Source of the DNA: Paraburkholderia bannensis NBRC 103871
GTDB lineage: Bacteria > Pseudomonadota > Gammaproteobacteria > Burkholderiales > Burkholderiaceae
DNA length: 64,000 nucleotides
Reading direction: 5' to 3'
Assembly (NCBI RefSeq): GCF_000685015.1
Contig: NZ_BAYA01000032.1
Coordinates: 22,852 to 86,851, forward strand
Position 1 is the stretch's first letter. Every line of letters starts with the position of its first letter. This document shows positions 8,399-17,056 of the stretch, piece after piece. Both the position numbers and the translations under genes were made by a program. The notes under the pieces were generated by a model, which was not told where the DNA came from, did no database searches, and saw nothing but the letters and a program-made list of their open reading frames with translations.

Positions 8399-9125
8399 TC
8401 CAGCCGTTGGTCTCGCGCGCTTCGGCGCGCACCCGCACGATCTCGTCCTTCACCTCGTCCAGCGGCCCTGCCACGAGGATCTCGTCGGGCGTGCCCACAT
8501 ACGCGCCCCAGTAGATGTCGAGATCCTCGCCCGCCATCTGCGTATAGGCGTTCTGCGCATCGAGCATCACGACAGCGCTATCGGCATCGTCGGGAAAGCC
8601 GTTTTCCACGAGCCGTCGCCCGGTCGTGATGCTCACCGGCTTGCCGATGAAGTTCAGCGGCACGCGATGCTTCGCGGCGAGCGCCTGCACGCTGCTGATC
8701 CCCGGAATCACCTCGAATTCAAACGCGATGCGCCCTTCGTCGAGAATCGCATCGAGAATGCGGATCGTGCTGTCATAGAGCGAAGGGTCGCCCCACACCA
8801 GAAACGCGCCGCACTGGCCATCGGCGAGTTCGTTCTCGATCAGCCCTTCGAATACGCGCTGCTTGTCGCGGTTGAGCTCATCCACGGCGGCCTTGTATTC
8901 GACGCCCTCGCGCCGCCGCTCGGGACTCGTGGCTTCCACGATCCGATAATCAGGATTCCGGATAAAGCGCGCGCAGATCTCCTTGCGCAGCGCGACGAGC
9001 TTGTCCTTCGCGGGGCCCTTGTCCATCACGAAGAACACGTTGGCGGCGTTGAGCGCCTCGATAGCCTGCACGGTCAGGTAGTTCGGGTCGCCCGCACCAA
9101 TGCCGATAATCAGAATTTTTTTCAC
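8355..9125 (-). CDS. cobF: precorrin-6A synthase (deacetylating)
   Basis: Methyltransferase of the aerobic cobalamin pathway, which methylates precorrin-5 at C-1 using SAM with loss of acetate. The N-terminal motif ILIIGIGAGDPNYLT is the SAM-binding start of the CobF type. Other family motifs are GECGAFLVWGDPSLYDST-like (here QCGAFLVWGDPSLYDS), FEVIPGISSVQALAAKH and FIGKPVSITTGRRL. At 256 residues it has the normal length. A GTG start at 9125 (VKKILIIG) is most family-like; an ATG at 9155 would add ten residues. No other cob gene is in the window, so this is a detached pathway gene. Confidence 0.88.
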   Translation of the reverse strand: MKKILIIGIGAGDPNYLTVQAIEALNAANVFFVMDKGPAKDKLVALRKEICARFIRNPDYRIVEATSPERRREGVEYKAAVDELNRDKQRVFEGLIENELADGQCGAFLVWGDPSLYDSTIRILDAILDEGRIAFEFEVIPGISSVQALAAKHRVPLNFIGKPVSITTGRRLVENGFPDDADSAVVMLDAQNAYTQMAGEDLDIYWGAYVGTPDEILVAGPLDEVKDEIVRVRAEARETNGWIMDTYLLRRRGVKD

Positions 9126-9349
9126 GTCGAAGTTCCGGTGAGTGCGTCGTCGCAAAGGCGAGCACGTAGTCGCGACCGATGAAGCTTTTCACGCGCCATT
9201 GTAGATAGATCGACCACGGAACGCACTCCTGTTTCCGGCTTTCCCCGGGTTCGATCCGACGCGTTTAAGTCATTTTCTTCAATACACGCGCTTTTTCCTT
9301 GCGTACGCTCGACGATGAATCATCGCCGTTGGGCGTATCGAGGAGAAAC

Positions 9350-9937
9350 GTGAGCACTGCACTGTCCATGGCCGCTTTCGCGCTGGCCACATCCATCACG
9401 CCTGGCCCCGTCAATATCGTCGCGCTAGGCGCGGGCGCGCGCTACGGTCTGCGCGCGAGCCTGCGCCACGTCACGGGCGCGACCGTGGGCTTCGCGCTGC
9501 TGTTGCTGTTGATCGGCCTGGGCTTGCACGAACTGCTCGCACGATGGCCGATACTCACGCGCGCAATCGAATGGGCGGGCGTGGCATTTCTGCTCTACGT
9601 CGCGTGGAAACTCGCCATCGACGATGGCCGCATCGATACATCGGGCACCGCGCGTGGCCCGACGTTATTCACCGGCGCGGCGATGCAATGGCTCAATCCC
9701 AAGGCGTGGCTGGCTTCAGTCGCGGGCATGGGCGCGTATGCCGCGTCGGGCGAAAAAGCCCTGGTCTGGCAATTCGCGGCGATCTATTTCGTGGTGTGTT
9801 ACGCGTCGATTGCGTGCTGGGCGTGGGCGGGCGCATCGCTGCGCCAGGCGTTGCGCGAACCGGCGCGCGTGCGTCTCGTCAATCGCACGATGGCGGCGCT
9901 GCTGGCGGCAAGCGCGTTGTGGTTATTGCTCGATTGA
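9350..9937 (+). CDS. LysE/RhtB-family amino acid exporter
   Basis: 195-residue inner-membrane exporter with about six helices. The N-terminal motif SITPGPVNIVALGAGARYGLR is the family signature. A GTG start at 9350 is preceded by GAGGAGAAAC, a strong ribosome site, so the longer frame starting at 9299 is unlikely. It is convergent with the AraC regulator gene at 9948-10784; AraC/LysE pairs of this kind are common, and the AraC may control it. The transported amino acid is not known. Confidence 0.88.
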   Translation: MSTALSMAAFALATSITPGPVNIVALGAGARYGLRASLRHVTGATVGFALLLLLIGLGLHELLARWPILTRAIEWAGVAFLLYVAWKLAIDDGRIDTSGTARGPTLFTGAAMQWLNPKAWLASVAGMGAYAASGEKALVWQFAAIYFVVCYASIACWAWAGASLRQALREPARVRLVNRTMAALLAASALWLLLD

Positions 9938-9947
9938 AGCCGGTGCT

Positions 9948-10784
9948 TTAACCGCGATATTGTCCCGGCGTGGCCGCGACGAACTGCCGGAACGCGCGCT
10001 GCAAATGCGCCTGGTCGGCGAAACCGGCTTCGGCGGCCACATCGGCAATCGCGTGGCCGCGACGCAATTGCGCGCGGCTGAATTCGATGCGCCGGTTCAC
10101 CACATAAGCATGCGGCGTCAGGCCGTATTGCTCGCGAAACGCGCGAATCAAATACGAAGGCGAAAGATCCGCCGCTGCGCAGATCTCGTCAAGCTTGAGC
10201 GCGCGCGTGTAGTTGTCGTCGATGAATTCGGCGGCGCGTGTTATGCGGCGATCCGGTGCAGGCTGCGCATCATTGTCCGGCGCGGGATTGAGCGTCTGCT
10301 GGAGCAGCGTGAAATACTGCGTGGCGGCGCTTTCCTTGCGCAACGCGTCCTCATGCGGATCGACCAGCAGGTCGTACAGTGCATTCAAACCCGTGAACAG
10401 ATTCGCGTCCCACGTGAGCGTCTGCGCAAATGGCCTAAAGCCGTCCCGCGCGCCAAATCCCAGCGAGTGCTGCAGACGCGCGAGCCAGTCCACGTCGATA
10501 TGAAACATGCGGTACGCCCAGGCTTCGTCATCGGCGGGATTGCACGCGTGCACCACTTGCGCATTGATGACGACGACCGCGCCCGCGTGAACCGACTCCA
10601 GCGTCTCGCCGTTCAGATACGTGCTACGCCCGCCCAGGATCGCGCCGATCGAAAACGTGCTGTGCGCGTGACGGCCATAGCGAACCTTGCGGCCATCGGC
10701 GATGGCGCGTACTTCGATAAAGGGCAGCGCGTCGTCGCGCCAGAAACTGGGCGTGGCGTCAGTCGATTGGGACATCGGGGGCAT
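9948..10784 (-). CDS. AraC-family transcriptional regulator
   Basis: 278-residue regulator. The N-terminal cupin-like sensor (GRHAHSTFSIGAILGG and HAGAVVVINAQVVHACNP) precedes two helix-turn-helix motifs (LDEICAAADLSPSYLIRAFREQYGLTPHAY and AIADVAAEAGFADQAHLQRAFRQF). The start MPPMSQSTDA was chosen because CGAGG lies 6 bases upstream; the longer frame to 11063 runs into the acetyltransferase gene region. It is adjacent and convergent to a LysE exporter gene, the likely target. Confidence 0.9.
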   Translation of the reverse strand: MPPMSQSTDATPSFWRDDALPFIEVRAIADGRKVRYGRHAHSTFSIGAILGGRSTYLNGETLESVHAGAVVVINAQVVHACNPADDEAWAYRMFHIDVDWLARLQHSLGFGARDGFRPFAQTLTWDANLFTGLNALYDLLVDPHEDALRKESAATQYFTLLQQTLNPAPDNDAQPAPDRRITRAAEFIDDNYTRALKLDEICAAADLSPSYLIRAFREQYGLTPHAYVVNRRIEFSRAQLRRGHAIADVAAEAGFADQAHLQRAFRQFVAATPGQYRG

Positions 10785-10953
10785 GGCGAACCTCGAAAAG
10801 CGATGCCTGTTGAATCGCACGGCATTGATCCGGCATTCAATCCGGCATGGAAGCCCGATCTTAACGCAGCGCGGCGGCGCGATTGCACGCGGCGCACGCG
10901 CGCTTCTGCTAATTTGCGGCTTCGAACGCATTTGAACGAGACACGCTTTGCCT

Positions 10954-11469
10954 ATGAACGCCCCCACGCTGACGATTCGCACGCTGACCGAAAACGATGT
11001 CGATGCCTTTCGCGCCATGCGCCTGCATGCCGCCGTCGATACGCCTTTCGCCATCGTCCCCACGCACGAGGAAGAGTCGCGCTGGACGCGCGAAGAGAAC
11101 CTCGCGCGCGTGCGCGAAACGGATCAGCAAGCCGTGTTTGGCGCATTCGATGGGGACACGCTGATCGGCATTACCGGCTGGCGGCGCGAACAGCGCGAGA
11201 AGTTTGCGCACAAATCGCTTGTGTGGGGCGTGTTTGTCGATCCCGCTTATCGGCGTACGGGCGTCGCGCGGCGCTTGCTGGAAAGCGCAATCGCGCGCGC
11301 AAAAGCGAGCGGCGTCGAGCAGGTGCAATTGAGCGTTGGTGCGCAAAATCCGCGCGCGCAAACGTTGTACTCGTCGTTAGGCTTCGAAATTTATGGTCGC
11401 GAGCCGCGTGCGATGCTGATTGACGGCCAGTATTTCGACGAGGAACTCATGGTGCTGATGCTCGATTGA
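10954..11469 (+). CDS. GNAT-family N-acetyltransferase
   Basis: 171-residue acetyl-CoA-dependent acetyltransferase. The acetyl-CoA site is in LVWGVFVDPAYRRTGVARRLLESAI, with the RxxGxA loop, followed by QVQLSVGAQNPRAQTLYSSLGF and YGREPRAM at the C-terminal core. The ATG at 10954 is preferred over a TTG two codons upstream. It is divergent from the AraC gene. The acceptor is unknown. Confidence 0.88.
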   Translation: MNAPTLTIRTLTENDVDAFRAMRLHAAVDTPFAIVPTHEEESRWTREENLARVRETDQQAVFGAFDGDTLIGITGWRREQREKFAHKSLVWGVFVDPAYRRTGVARRLLESAIARAKASGVEQVQLSVGAQNPRAQTLYSSLGFEIYGREPRAMLIDGQYFDEELMVLMLD

Positions 11470-11640
11470 GTCCGTCGATCAATTCCGCAATGTTGTCTGT
11501 GCGTTTGTGCACTAATTAAGTACATTCATCATTTCGTCATACACATGAGTCGATAATCCACTCCGAATAAATTGGCCTTCGTGTCACGAGGCGTGCAAAC
11601 GATAGCGCGTCCGGCACGATGAAGGCCCGGGGATTTCGAC

Positions 11641-13992
11641 ATGACCATTCGTCACCGCATCACGCTACTCATCGTCCTGATGTTCGTCGCGCTGTCCGCC
11701 ATTGGCGGCTACGCGGTCTATCAGACGCGCCGCAGTGCCACCGATGTTCACCAGGTCACGCAGGGCGTCGTGCCCAGTGCGCTGGCGTCTTCCGATCTCG
11801 TCTCGCTCGTCAAGGACGTGCAGCTTGCGACCATGACGCTGGTCTACGCGCCCGACGCGACCACCGCGCAACTCGCGCAGGACGATCTCAAGAAGAAGGA
11901 AACCGCGCTGCGCGCCGCGCTCGACGTGCAGAAGCAGGCTGCCGCGAGCCACGCGCAGGACGGCCTCGTCGCGCAGGCGCAGGAAAGCATCACGAATTAT
12001 TTCAACGCGATCGACGACACCGCGAAGATGAAGGCGGCCGGCAAGAACGAGCTGGCGCAGGCCTATCTGTTCGCCAACGTCGCGCAGTATCGCGATGAGC
12101 TCGAAGGCATCGTCACGACGATGCGCGTCGAGAAGAACCGCCAGAAAGACGACGCCATCAACGCGCTCAACGGCATGCTCGACACGACCACGAGCGCCAT
12201 TGCCGGCGTGACGGGCGGCGCCGTCGTGCTGCTCACGGCCATCGGCCTGCTGCTGTATCGCCAGATCACGCGCCCGCTTTCGCGCATGCAGGAAGAGATG
12301 AGCGAGATCGCGACGAAGCAGGACTTCACGCGCCGCGTGCCAGTGGGCCGCATGGACGAGATCGGCCATTCGATCGTCGCGTTCAACGGCATGATCGAGA
12401 AGATCCAGCACAGCTCTGCGCAGCTCAAGCGCAAGACCGCCGACATTCAGGCGATGTTGCAGAACATGCAGCAGGGCATTCTGACGATCGTTGAAGGCGC
12501 AACCATCCACAACGAATATTCGGCCTATCTGGAAGCGATTTTCGAAACCAGTGAAATCGCGGGCCGTTCGCTGATGGATCTCGTGTTCTCGGACACGGAA
12601 CTGGACGCCGACACGCTGTCGCAGATCGACGCCGCCGTGCATGCGTGCCTGGGCGAAGACGACGTGAACTTCGCGTTCAACCAGCACCTGCTCGTGAACG
12701 AAGTTACGCGCACCATGCCCGACGGCCGCAAGAAGGTGCTCGACCTGAGCTGGTCGGCGATCACCGACGAAAATGATGTCGTTGTGCGCCTGATGCTCTG
12801 CGTGCGCGACGTGACCGAGCTGCGCGAACTCGCGGCGGAAGCGGGCGAGCAGAAGCGCCGCCTGCAGATGATCGGCGAAATCCTTGCGGTCAGCGAAGAG
12901 AAGTTCCACAACTTCGTTGAAGGCGCAACGGGTTTCATCCACGAGAACGAGCGCATCATTCGCCAGCACGATTGCGCGGACATGGGCGCAATCGACGCGC
13001 TGTTCCGCAACATGCATACCATCAAGGGCAACGCGCGCACCTACAGCCTCCAGCATCTCACGGGCGTCGTGCACGAAGTCGAGCAGCGCTACGACGCGCT
13101 GCGCCGCGAAGACACCAGCCATGCGTGGGATCAACAGGCGCTTATCGACGACCTCCATCGTGTGCGCGAAGCGGTCGATCACTACGCAACGCTCAACGAA
13201 GTCAGCCTTGGACGCGGCACGCGCACGAAGGACGAGCGCATCGCCATCGGCCGCGACCAGATCGACGCGAGCCTGGCGCTGCTGGACGGCGCGAACGGCG
13301 ACGACCTCGGCTCGCTGCGTGCGATGCGCGACGAATTGCGCAGCATGCTGAGCGGCATCGGCACGGAAACGGTGGAAAGCGCGCTGGCCGGTGTGGTCGA
13401 CTCGCTGCCGTCGCTTGCGCAGGAGCTAGGCAAGGTTGCGCCGGTCGTGCGTATCGACGATGGCGGTTACCGTCTGCGCGGCGAAGCGGCCGGCACGGTC
13501 AGCGACGTCTTCACGCACCTGCTGCGCAACTCGCTCGATCACGGCATTGAAACGCCGGAGCAACGCCGTGCACAGGGCAAGGACGAAGCCGGCCATATCG
13601 ACGTCAAGCTGGGCGTGACTGAAGGCGCGCTGCGTATTGCGCTCGCCGACGATGGGCGCGGCCTTGCGCTCGCTCGCATTCGCGGCATTGCGGCGGAACG
13701 CGGCTGGCTTGCCGCCGACGAAACGATTGGCGACGACGCGGTGGCGGCGTTTATTTTCCGCGCGGGCTTTTCGACGGCACATAGCGTGACCGAGGTGTCG
13801 GGTCGTGGCGTGGGCATGGACGCGGTGCGCGACTTCCTCGAACGCGAAGGCGGCCGCATCGAACTGCGCTTCACCGATAACCGCGAAGGCGCCGATTATC
13901 GGCACTTCGAAACAATCGTCTATCTGCCGCAGACCTGTGCAGTCGCAGCCGCACCTGCACGCCCGGCAATTCAAGAGGAAGCGCTGGCATAG
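11641..13992 (+). CDS. membrane CheA-like hybrid kinase (4-helix sensor, HAMP, PAS, HPt, HATPase), no CheW domain
   Basis: 783-residue sensor kinase and first gene of a five-gene operon. Membrane helix at about 8-28, a periplasmic four-helix receptor-like domain to 185, helix 186-206, HAMP 207-260, a PAS-like domain about 270-395 and an HPt domain about 415-520 with phospho-accepting His459 in MHTIKGNART. A CheA-type ATPase follows: N box with N630 (LLRNSLDHGIETPEQR), G1 box DDGRG at 670-674 and the second glycine motif SGRGVGMDAV. It ends after the ATPase with no CheW/P5 domain and shows no clear CheA dimerisation helix pair. So phosphotransfer chemistry looks like CheA while sensing is built in. 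The likely acceptor is the CheY at 16385. Confidence 0.9.
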   Translation: MTIRHRITLLIVLMFVALSAIGGYAVYQTRRSATDVHQVTQGVVPSALASSDLVSLVKDVQLATMTLVYAPDATTAQLAQDDLKKKETALRAALDVQKQAAASHAQDGLVAQAQESITNYFNAIDDTAKMKAAGKNELAQAYLFANVAQYRDELEGIVTTMRVEKNRQKDDAINALNGMLDTTTSAIAGVTGGAVVLLTAIGLLLYRQITRPLSRMQEEMSEIATKQDFTRRVPVGRMDEIGHSIVAFNGMIEKIQHSSAQLKRKTADIQAMLQNMQQGILTIVEGATIHNEYSAYLEAIFETSEIAGRSLMDLVFSDTELDADTLSQIDAAVHACLGEDDVNFAFNQHLLVNEVTRTMPDGRKKVLDLSWSAITDENDVVVRLMLCVRDVTELRELAAEAGEQKRRLQMIGEILAVSEEKFHNFVEGATGFIHENERIIRQHDCADMGAIDALFRNMHTIKGNARTYSLQHLTGVVHEVEQRYDALRREDTSHAWDQQALIDDLHRVREAVDHYATLNEVSLGRGTRTKDERIAIGRDQIDASLALLDGANGDDLGSLRAMRDELRSMLSGIGTETVESALAGVVDSLPSLAQELGKVAPVVRIDDGGYRLRGEAAGTVSDVFTHLLRNSLDHGIETPEQRRAQGKDEAGHIDVKLGVTEGALRIALADDGRGLALARIRGIAAERGWLAADETIGDDAVAAFIFRAGFSTAHSVTEVSGRGVGMDAVRDFLEREGGRIELRFTDNREGADYRHFETIVYLPQTCAVAAAPARPAIQEEALA

Positions 13993-14010
13993 CGCGCAGC
14001 GGGGGATGAC

Positions 14011-14757
14011 GTGGTGTTTCCGTATTTGATTGGCGCGGTGGCGGGTTTCGCGGTGGCGGCGCTGTGCGCCATCGTGTTGCGCCTGCGCGCGCGTAGCCTG
14101 GCGAATGACGCGGTGCTCGCATTGCAGGACGCGCATGCCGAAGCGCTCGCGAACGCCGAAGCGCGCCTGCAGGTCGCACAGGACAGCGCGGCGAACGAGC
14201 AAGAGGATCTGGCGGTGCAGATCGATTCGCTGCGTGCGGATCTCGCGCAACGCCGCATGGTGGCCGACGCGATGGAAGCGACGCTGGCCGCCGAGCGCGC
14301 GCGCAACACCGACGCGCTGCATCGCATCGAGCGCATTGCCACCGAGGCCGCGCGCCTCAAGCAGATGTCGGTGACGTTCGAGCGCTGGCACGAGCAGATG
14401 ATCTCGCTGATGTCGCAGAACCACGACATGCACCAGAAGAACCAGGAGCTGTCGTCGATCGTGAGCCACGTGCTGATCGTGTCGCTGAATGCGTCGATCG
14501 AAGCGGCGCGCGCGGGATCGGCGGGACGCGGCTTCTCGATCGTGGCGGGCGAAGTGCGCACGCTGGCGACGCGCTCGCAGGAACTGTCCAAGAGCTACCG
14601 CGACAGCCTGCATCGCAACGACCTCATCACGACGGCGACGTTCCAGGACATTCAGGCGGGCGGCAAGATGATCGCCGCGTCGCTGGCGAGCGTCGAATCG
14701 CTCTCGCAGCAGTTGCGCGCGGAACTGGGCGAAGCGCGCGCCGAGGCGCTCGCATGA
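14011..14757 (+). CDS. minimal chemoreceptor-tip protein (short MCP-like)
   Basis: 248-residue protein. A single N-terminal membrane helix (about 4-24) leads into a long Ala/Glu-rich coiled coil (about 30-150) and a receptor hairpin tip at about 155-190 (VSLNASIEAARAG, then RGFSIVAGEVRTLATRSQ). There is no HAMP and no ligand-binding domain, and the returning helix is short. The GTG start follows GGGGG and lies 18 bases after the kinase gene. Its stop overlaps the next start (ATGA). The tip normally contacts CheW and CheA; here the kinase lacks a CheW domain, so its partner is unclear. Both this protein and the kinase end in EALA. Confidence 0.82.
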   Translation: MVFPYLIGAVAGFAVAALCAIVLRLRARSLANDAVLALQDAHAEALANAEARLQVAQDSAANEQEDLAVQIDSLRADLAQRRMVADAMEATLAAERARNTDALHRIERIATEAARLKQMSVTFERWHEQMISLMSQNHDMHQKNQELSSIVSHVLIVSLNASIEAARAGSAGRGFSIVAGEVRTLATRSQELSKSYRDSLHRNDLITTATFQDIQAGGKMIAASLASVESLSQQLRAELGEARAEALA

Positions 14758-15284
14758 TCGGCACGCACGCGCAGGACAGCTTCGAGCGGATCTTCTTCGG
14801 CGCGGCGCGCACGCGCCTCGTCAGCGATCCGCAGCATGCCTGCGAAATCACGCCTGCCGCGAACGATGTCGCGCAGGGCGAACATGTGGTCGTGCTGACG
14901 ATTTCGTCGATGCAGTTCCGGATACTGCTGTTGCTGCATGTGAAGGATGACGAAGCAACGCGCGACTACTACGCGGGCGATGGCGAGCGCACGGTGCTGG
15001 ACACGTTCATGGAATTCGGCAACCTGTGTTGCGGATCGATGAACCAGCAACTGGTCGAGCATTTCCCCGATCTGGGCATGTCGACGCCGTATTCGCTCGG
15101 CAGCCAGTGCTTGCCGTATCTGCGCGAACTGAAGCCGGACAGCGTGAAATCGTATGCGCTCACATTGGACGGACGCGTGCGGCTGGGCGCGACGCTGTGC
15201 ATCTGCACGCATGCGCCGCTCGATTTCATCGCGGTTGAACTGGTTGGCGAGCACGAAAGCGCTGGCGAACTCGAATTGTTTTAA
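14754..15284 (+). CDS. CheX/CheC-like protein with ExxN phosphatase motif
   Basis: 176-residue soluble protein. The stretch DTFMEFGNLCCG fits the CheC/CheX signature, an acidic residue or serine, three residues, E, two residues, N (D83, E87, N90), whose Glu and Asn act in CheY-phosphate hydrolysis. Surrounding beta-strand patterns (VVVLTISSMQFRILLLLHV) suit the fold. The C-terminus is SGELELF-like (SAGELELF), shared with the next gene product. The start overlaps the previous stop by four bases. Function as a CheY-P phosphatase is inferred from the motif and from the cheY in the same operon. Confidence 0.72.
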   Translation: MIGTHAQDSFERIFFGAARTRLVSDPQHACEITPAANDVAQGEHVVVLTISSMQFRILLLLHVKDDEATRDYYAGDGERTVLDTFMEFGNLCCGSMNQQLVEHFPDLGMSTPYSLGSQCLPYLRELKPDSVKSYALTLDGRVRLGATLCICTHAPLDFIAVELVGEHESAGELELF

Positions 15285-15344
15285 ACGGATCTTCTGGGTA
15301 GCAAGCGCAGAGAATGCGCAGGAAACACGCAGGAAAGCCAACGC

Positions 15345-16334
15345 ATGAACACGAACCAGCCAGTCAGCAAGATTTTGCTGCTGGAAAACGATAGTACCCG
15401 CGCTGACGCGCTCGAAGCCTTCGGTGCCGCGCATCAGCTCGTGTGCGTGCCGGTGCGGCGCGAAGCGCTGGCGGCGGCGCTGCAGACGCATTACGACCTG
15501 GGCGGCGTGCTGCTCGGCGAGGATTTCGGCGGCTCGCGCGAAGCCGCAGCGGCGGTGGCTGTCGCGCTCGAAGTGGAGCGCCCGGAGTTGCCGATCCTGC
15601 TGCGCCGCGCATCGCGCGACGACGCCGACGACGCATTGCCGGAAGCGCTGCGCCGCGTGCCGCGCGCAAGCTGGTACGAGGACGAACCCGAGTCGCTGCT
15701 TGCCGCGCTCGACGCGCATGTGTTCTCGCACGAGTATCCGGATCCGCTCGTCGACGGCATCACCGACATGACGTTCGGTCGGCTGCGCGGCCTGTTTCCG
15801 GGCCTCGACGTGAACTGGGATACGCCGAGCGTCGTGCGCGATCGCATTATCTTCGGCGAAGTGCTGACCTTGATTCCGATTGAGACGGCATGGTGCCGCG
15901 GCTGGCTGCTCATGCAGACCGAGGAAGCGCCGCTGATCGAACTGCTGCCGCCGCGCGCGGGCCGCGACGAAGCGAGCGATTTCCGCGACGTCAACGGCGT
16001 GCTGGGCGAGCTGACGAACCTCGTGTGGGGCGCGTTCCGCAACCGCTACCTGGGCAACGCGAGCAACGCCGGTGAAGGCGGTGCGAGCCGCGCGCAGGTG
16101 CAGGTGCCGCTGCTCATCAACCATCGGCGGCGCTACCTGTCGTTTGGCTCGGACAATCCGCAGCTTTGCATCAAATATCGCCTCACGTGTCCCACGACGG
16201 GCCGCGAGGTGGTGATCGACCAGCGTTTCGTATTCAGCCTTGGCTGGTCGCGCGAGGGTTTCGACGAGACGGCGGCACAAGCCGCGGCCGCCGCCGAAGT
16301 GGAGCAGGCGAGCGGCGAACTCGAACTGTTTTAA
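15345..16334 (+). CDS. degenerate receiver fused to CheX/CheC-like domain
   Basis: 329-residue protein. Residues 8-120 resemble a response-regulator receiver (ILLLENDSTRADALEAFGA, then GGVLLGEDFGG), but the usual phospho-accepting Asp at the end of the third strand appears to be replaced by Gly (VLLGED), so it is probably a pseudo-receiver. Residues about 155-310 form a CheX/CheC-like domain with E222 and N225 in GELTNLVWG; the first signature residue is Gly218 instead of Asp or Ser. It ends in ASGELELF, the same tail as the previous protein. AGGAAAGCC precedes the ATG. Confidence 0.7.
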   Translation: MNTNQPVSKILLLENDSTRADALEAFGAAHQLVCVPVRREALAAALQTHYDLGGVLLGEDFGGSREAAAAVAVALEVERPELPILLRRASRDDADDALPEALRRVPRASWYEDEPESLLAALDAHVFSHEYPDPLVDGITDMTFGRLRGLFPGLDVNWDTPSVVRDRIIFGEVLTLIPIETAWCRGWLLMQTEEAPLIELLPPRAGRDEASDFRDVNGVLGELTNLVWGAFRNRYLGNASNAGEGGASRAQVQVPLLINHRRRYLSFGSDNPQLCIKYRLTCPTTGREVVIDQRFVFSLGWSREGFDETAAQAAAAAEVEQASGELELF

Positions 16335-16384
16335 CGAACGATTTTGATAGGCGCGCCAGGCAAGGCGCGAAGGAAAGAGACAAC

Positions 16385-16750
16385 ATGGCAAAGATTCTGG
16401 TGGTGGACGATTCGAGCACCGTGCGCGACGAAGTAGCGGGCTTTCTGCGCAAGAACGGTCTGGACGTGGACACGGCGGTGGACGGCAAGGACGGTCTTGC
16501 GAAGCTGAAGGCCAATCCGGGCGTGAAGCTCGTGGTGAGCGACGTGAACATGCCGAACATGGACGGCCTCACGATGGTCGAGAAGATCCGCAGCGAACTG
16601 GCGAACACGGCGGTGAACGTGGTGATGCTGACGACGGAAAGCAGCCCGGCGATGAAGGAGCGCGGCAAGGCGGCCGGCGTGCGCGGCTGGATCGTGAAGC
16701 CGTTCAAGGGTGAGGCGGTGCTGGAGACGTTCCGCAAGCTGGCGGGTTAA
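16385..16750 (+). CDS. CheY-like single-domain response regulator
   Basis: 121-residue receiver with no output domain. All key residues are present: D8 and D9 (VVDDSS), the phospho-accepting D53 (VVSDVNMPNMDG), T83/T84 (MLTTESS) and K105 (WIVKPFKG). AAGGAAAGAGACAAC gives a strong ribosome site. Last gene of the operon that begins with the CheA-like kinase, and the likely phosphate acceptor from its HPt. Whether it reaches the flagellar motor or some other target is open. A terminator follows at 16820-16853. Confidence 0.93.
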   Translation: MAKILVVDDSSTVRDEVAGFLRKNGLDVDTAVDGKDGLAKLKANPGVKLVVSDVNMPNMDGLTMVEKIRSELANTAVNVVMLTTESSPAMKERGKAAGVRGWIVKPFKGEAVLETFRKLAG

Positions 16751-17056
16751 TCGACGCGGCGGGGTAGGGCGTTGTTCTGGCTGGGCTTTGCCTGGCTGGA
16801 TTGAGGGTGGTGGTTGGGAAAAGGCTGATCCGGGTTTCGGGTTGGCCTTTTTTGTTTTTCAGAATTGTTTAGTGATTTTGTTGGTCGACGTGAAATTCTA
16901 TTTTCTATTTAATATTTATCAAATCAGAATTTACTGATTTTCTTGTCCTCCATTGTTCGGCGAGGATGTTTCGTGAGGAGGCAGTCAAGCTCTTGCGCCT
17001 CCGCCCAGCCAATATCAGTTGACTGATTGTTGTCGAGTTATGGAGGAAGCGAAATC
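16751..17056. other. intergenic region with terminator and composition change
   Basis: No gene. The first 100 bases hold the operon terminator. From about 16850 the DNA becomes AT-rich (TTTAGTGATTTTGTTGG and similar), marking the left side of the PAAR/lysozyme module. Confidence 0.6.
16820..16853 (+). terminator. terminator of the chemosensory-like operon
   Basis: AAAGGCTGATCC pairs along its full length (four G-T wobbles) with GGGTTGGCCTTT across a 7-base loop, followed by TTTGTTTTTC. Located 70 bases after the cheY stop codon. Confidence 0.75.

Noticed and set aside
11540..11575. GTCGATAA as the -10 of a FliA promoter for the chemosensory operon
   Set aside because: No CTAAA-like -35 at the right spacing; the match is to half of the element only.
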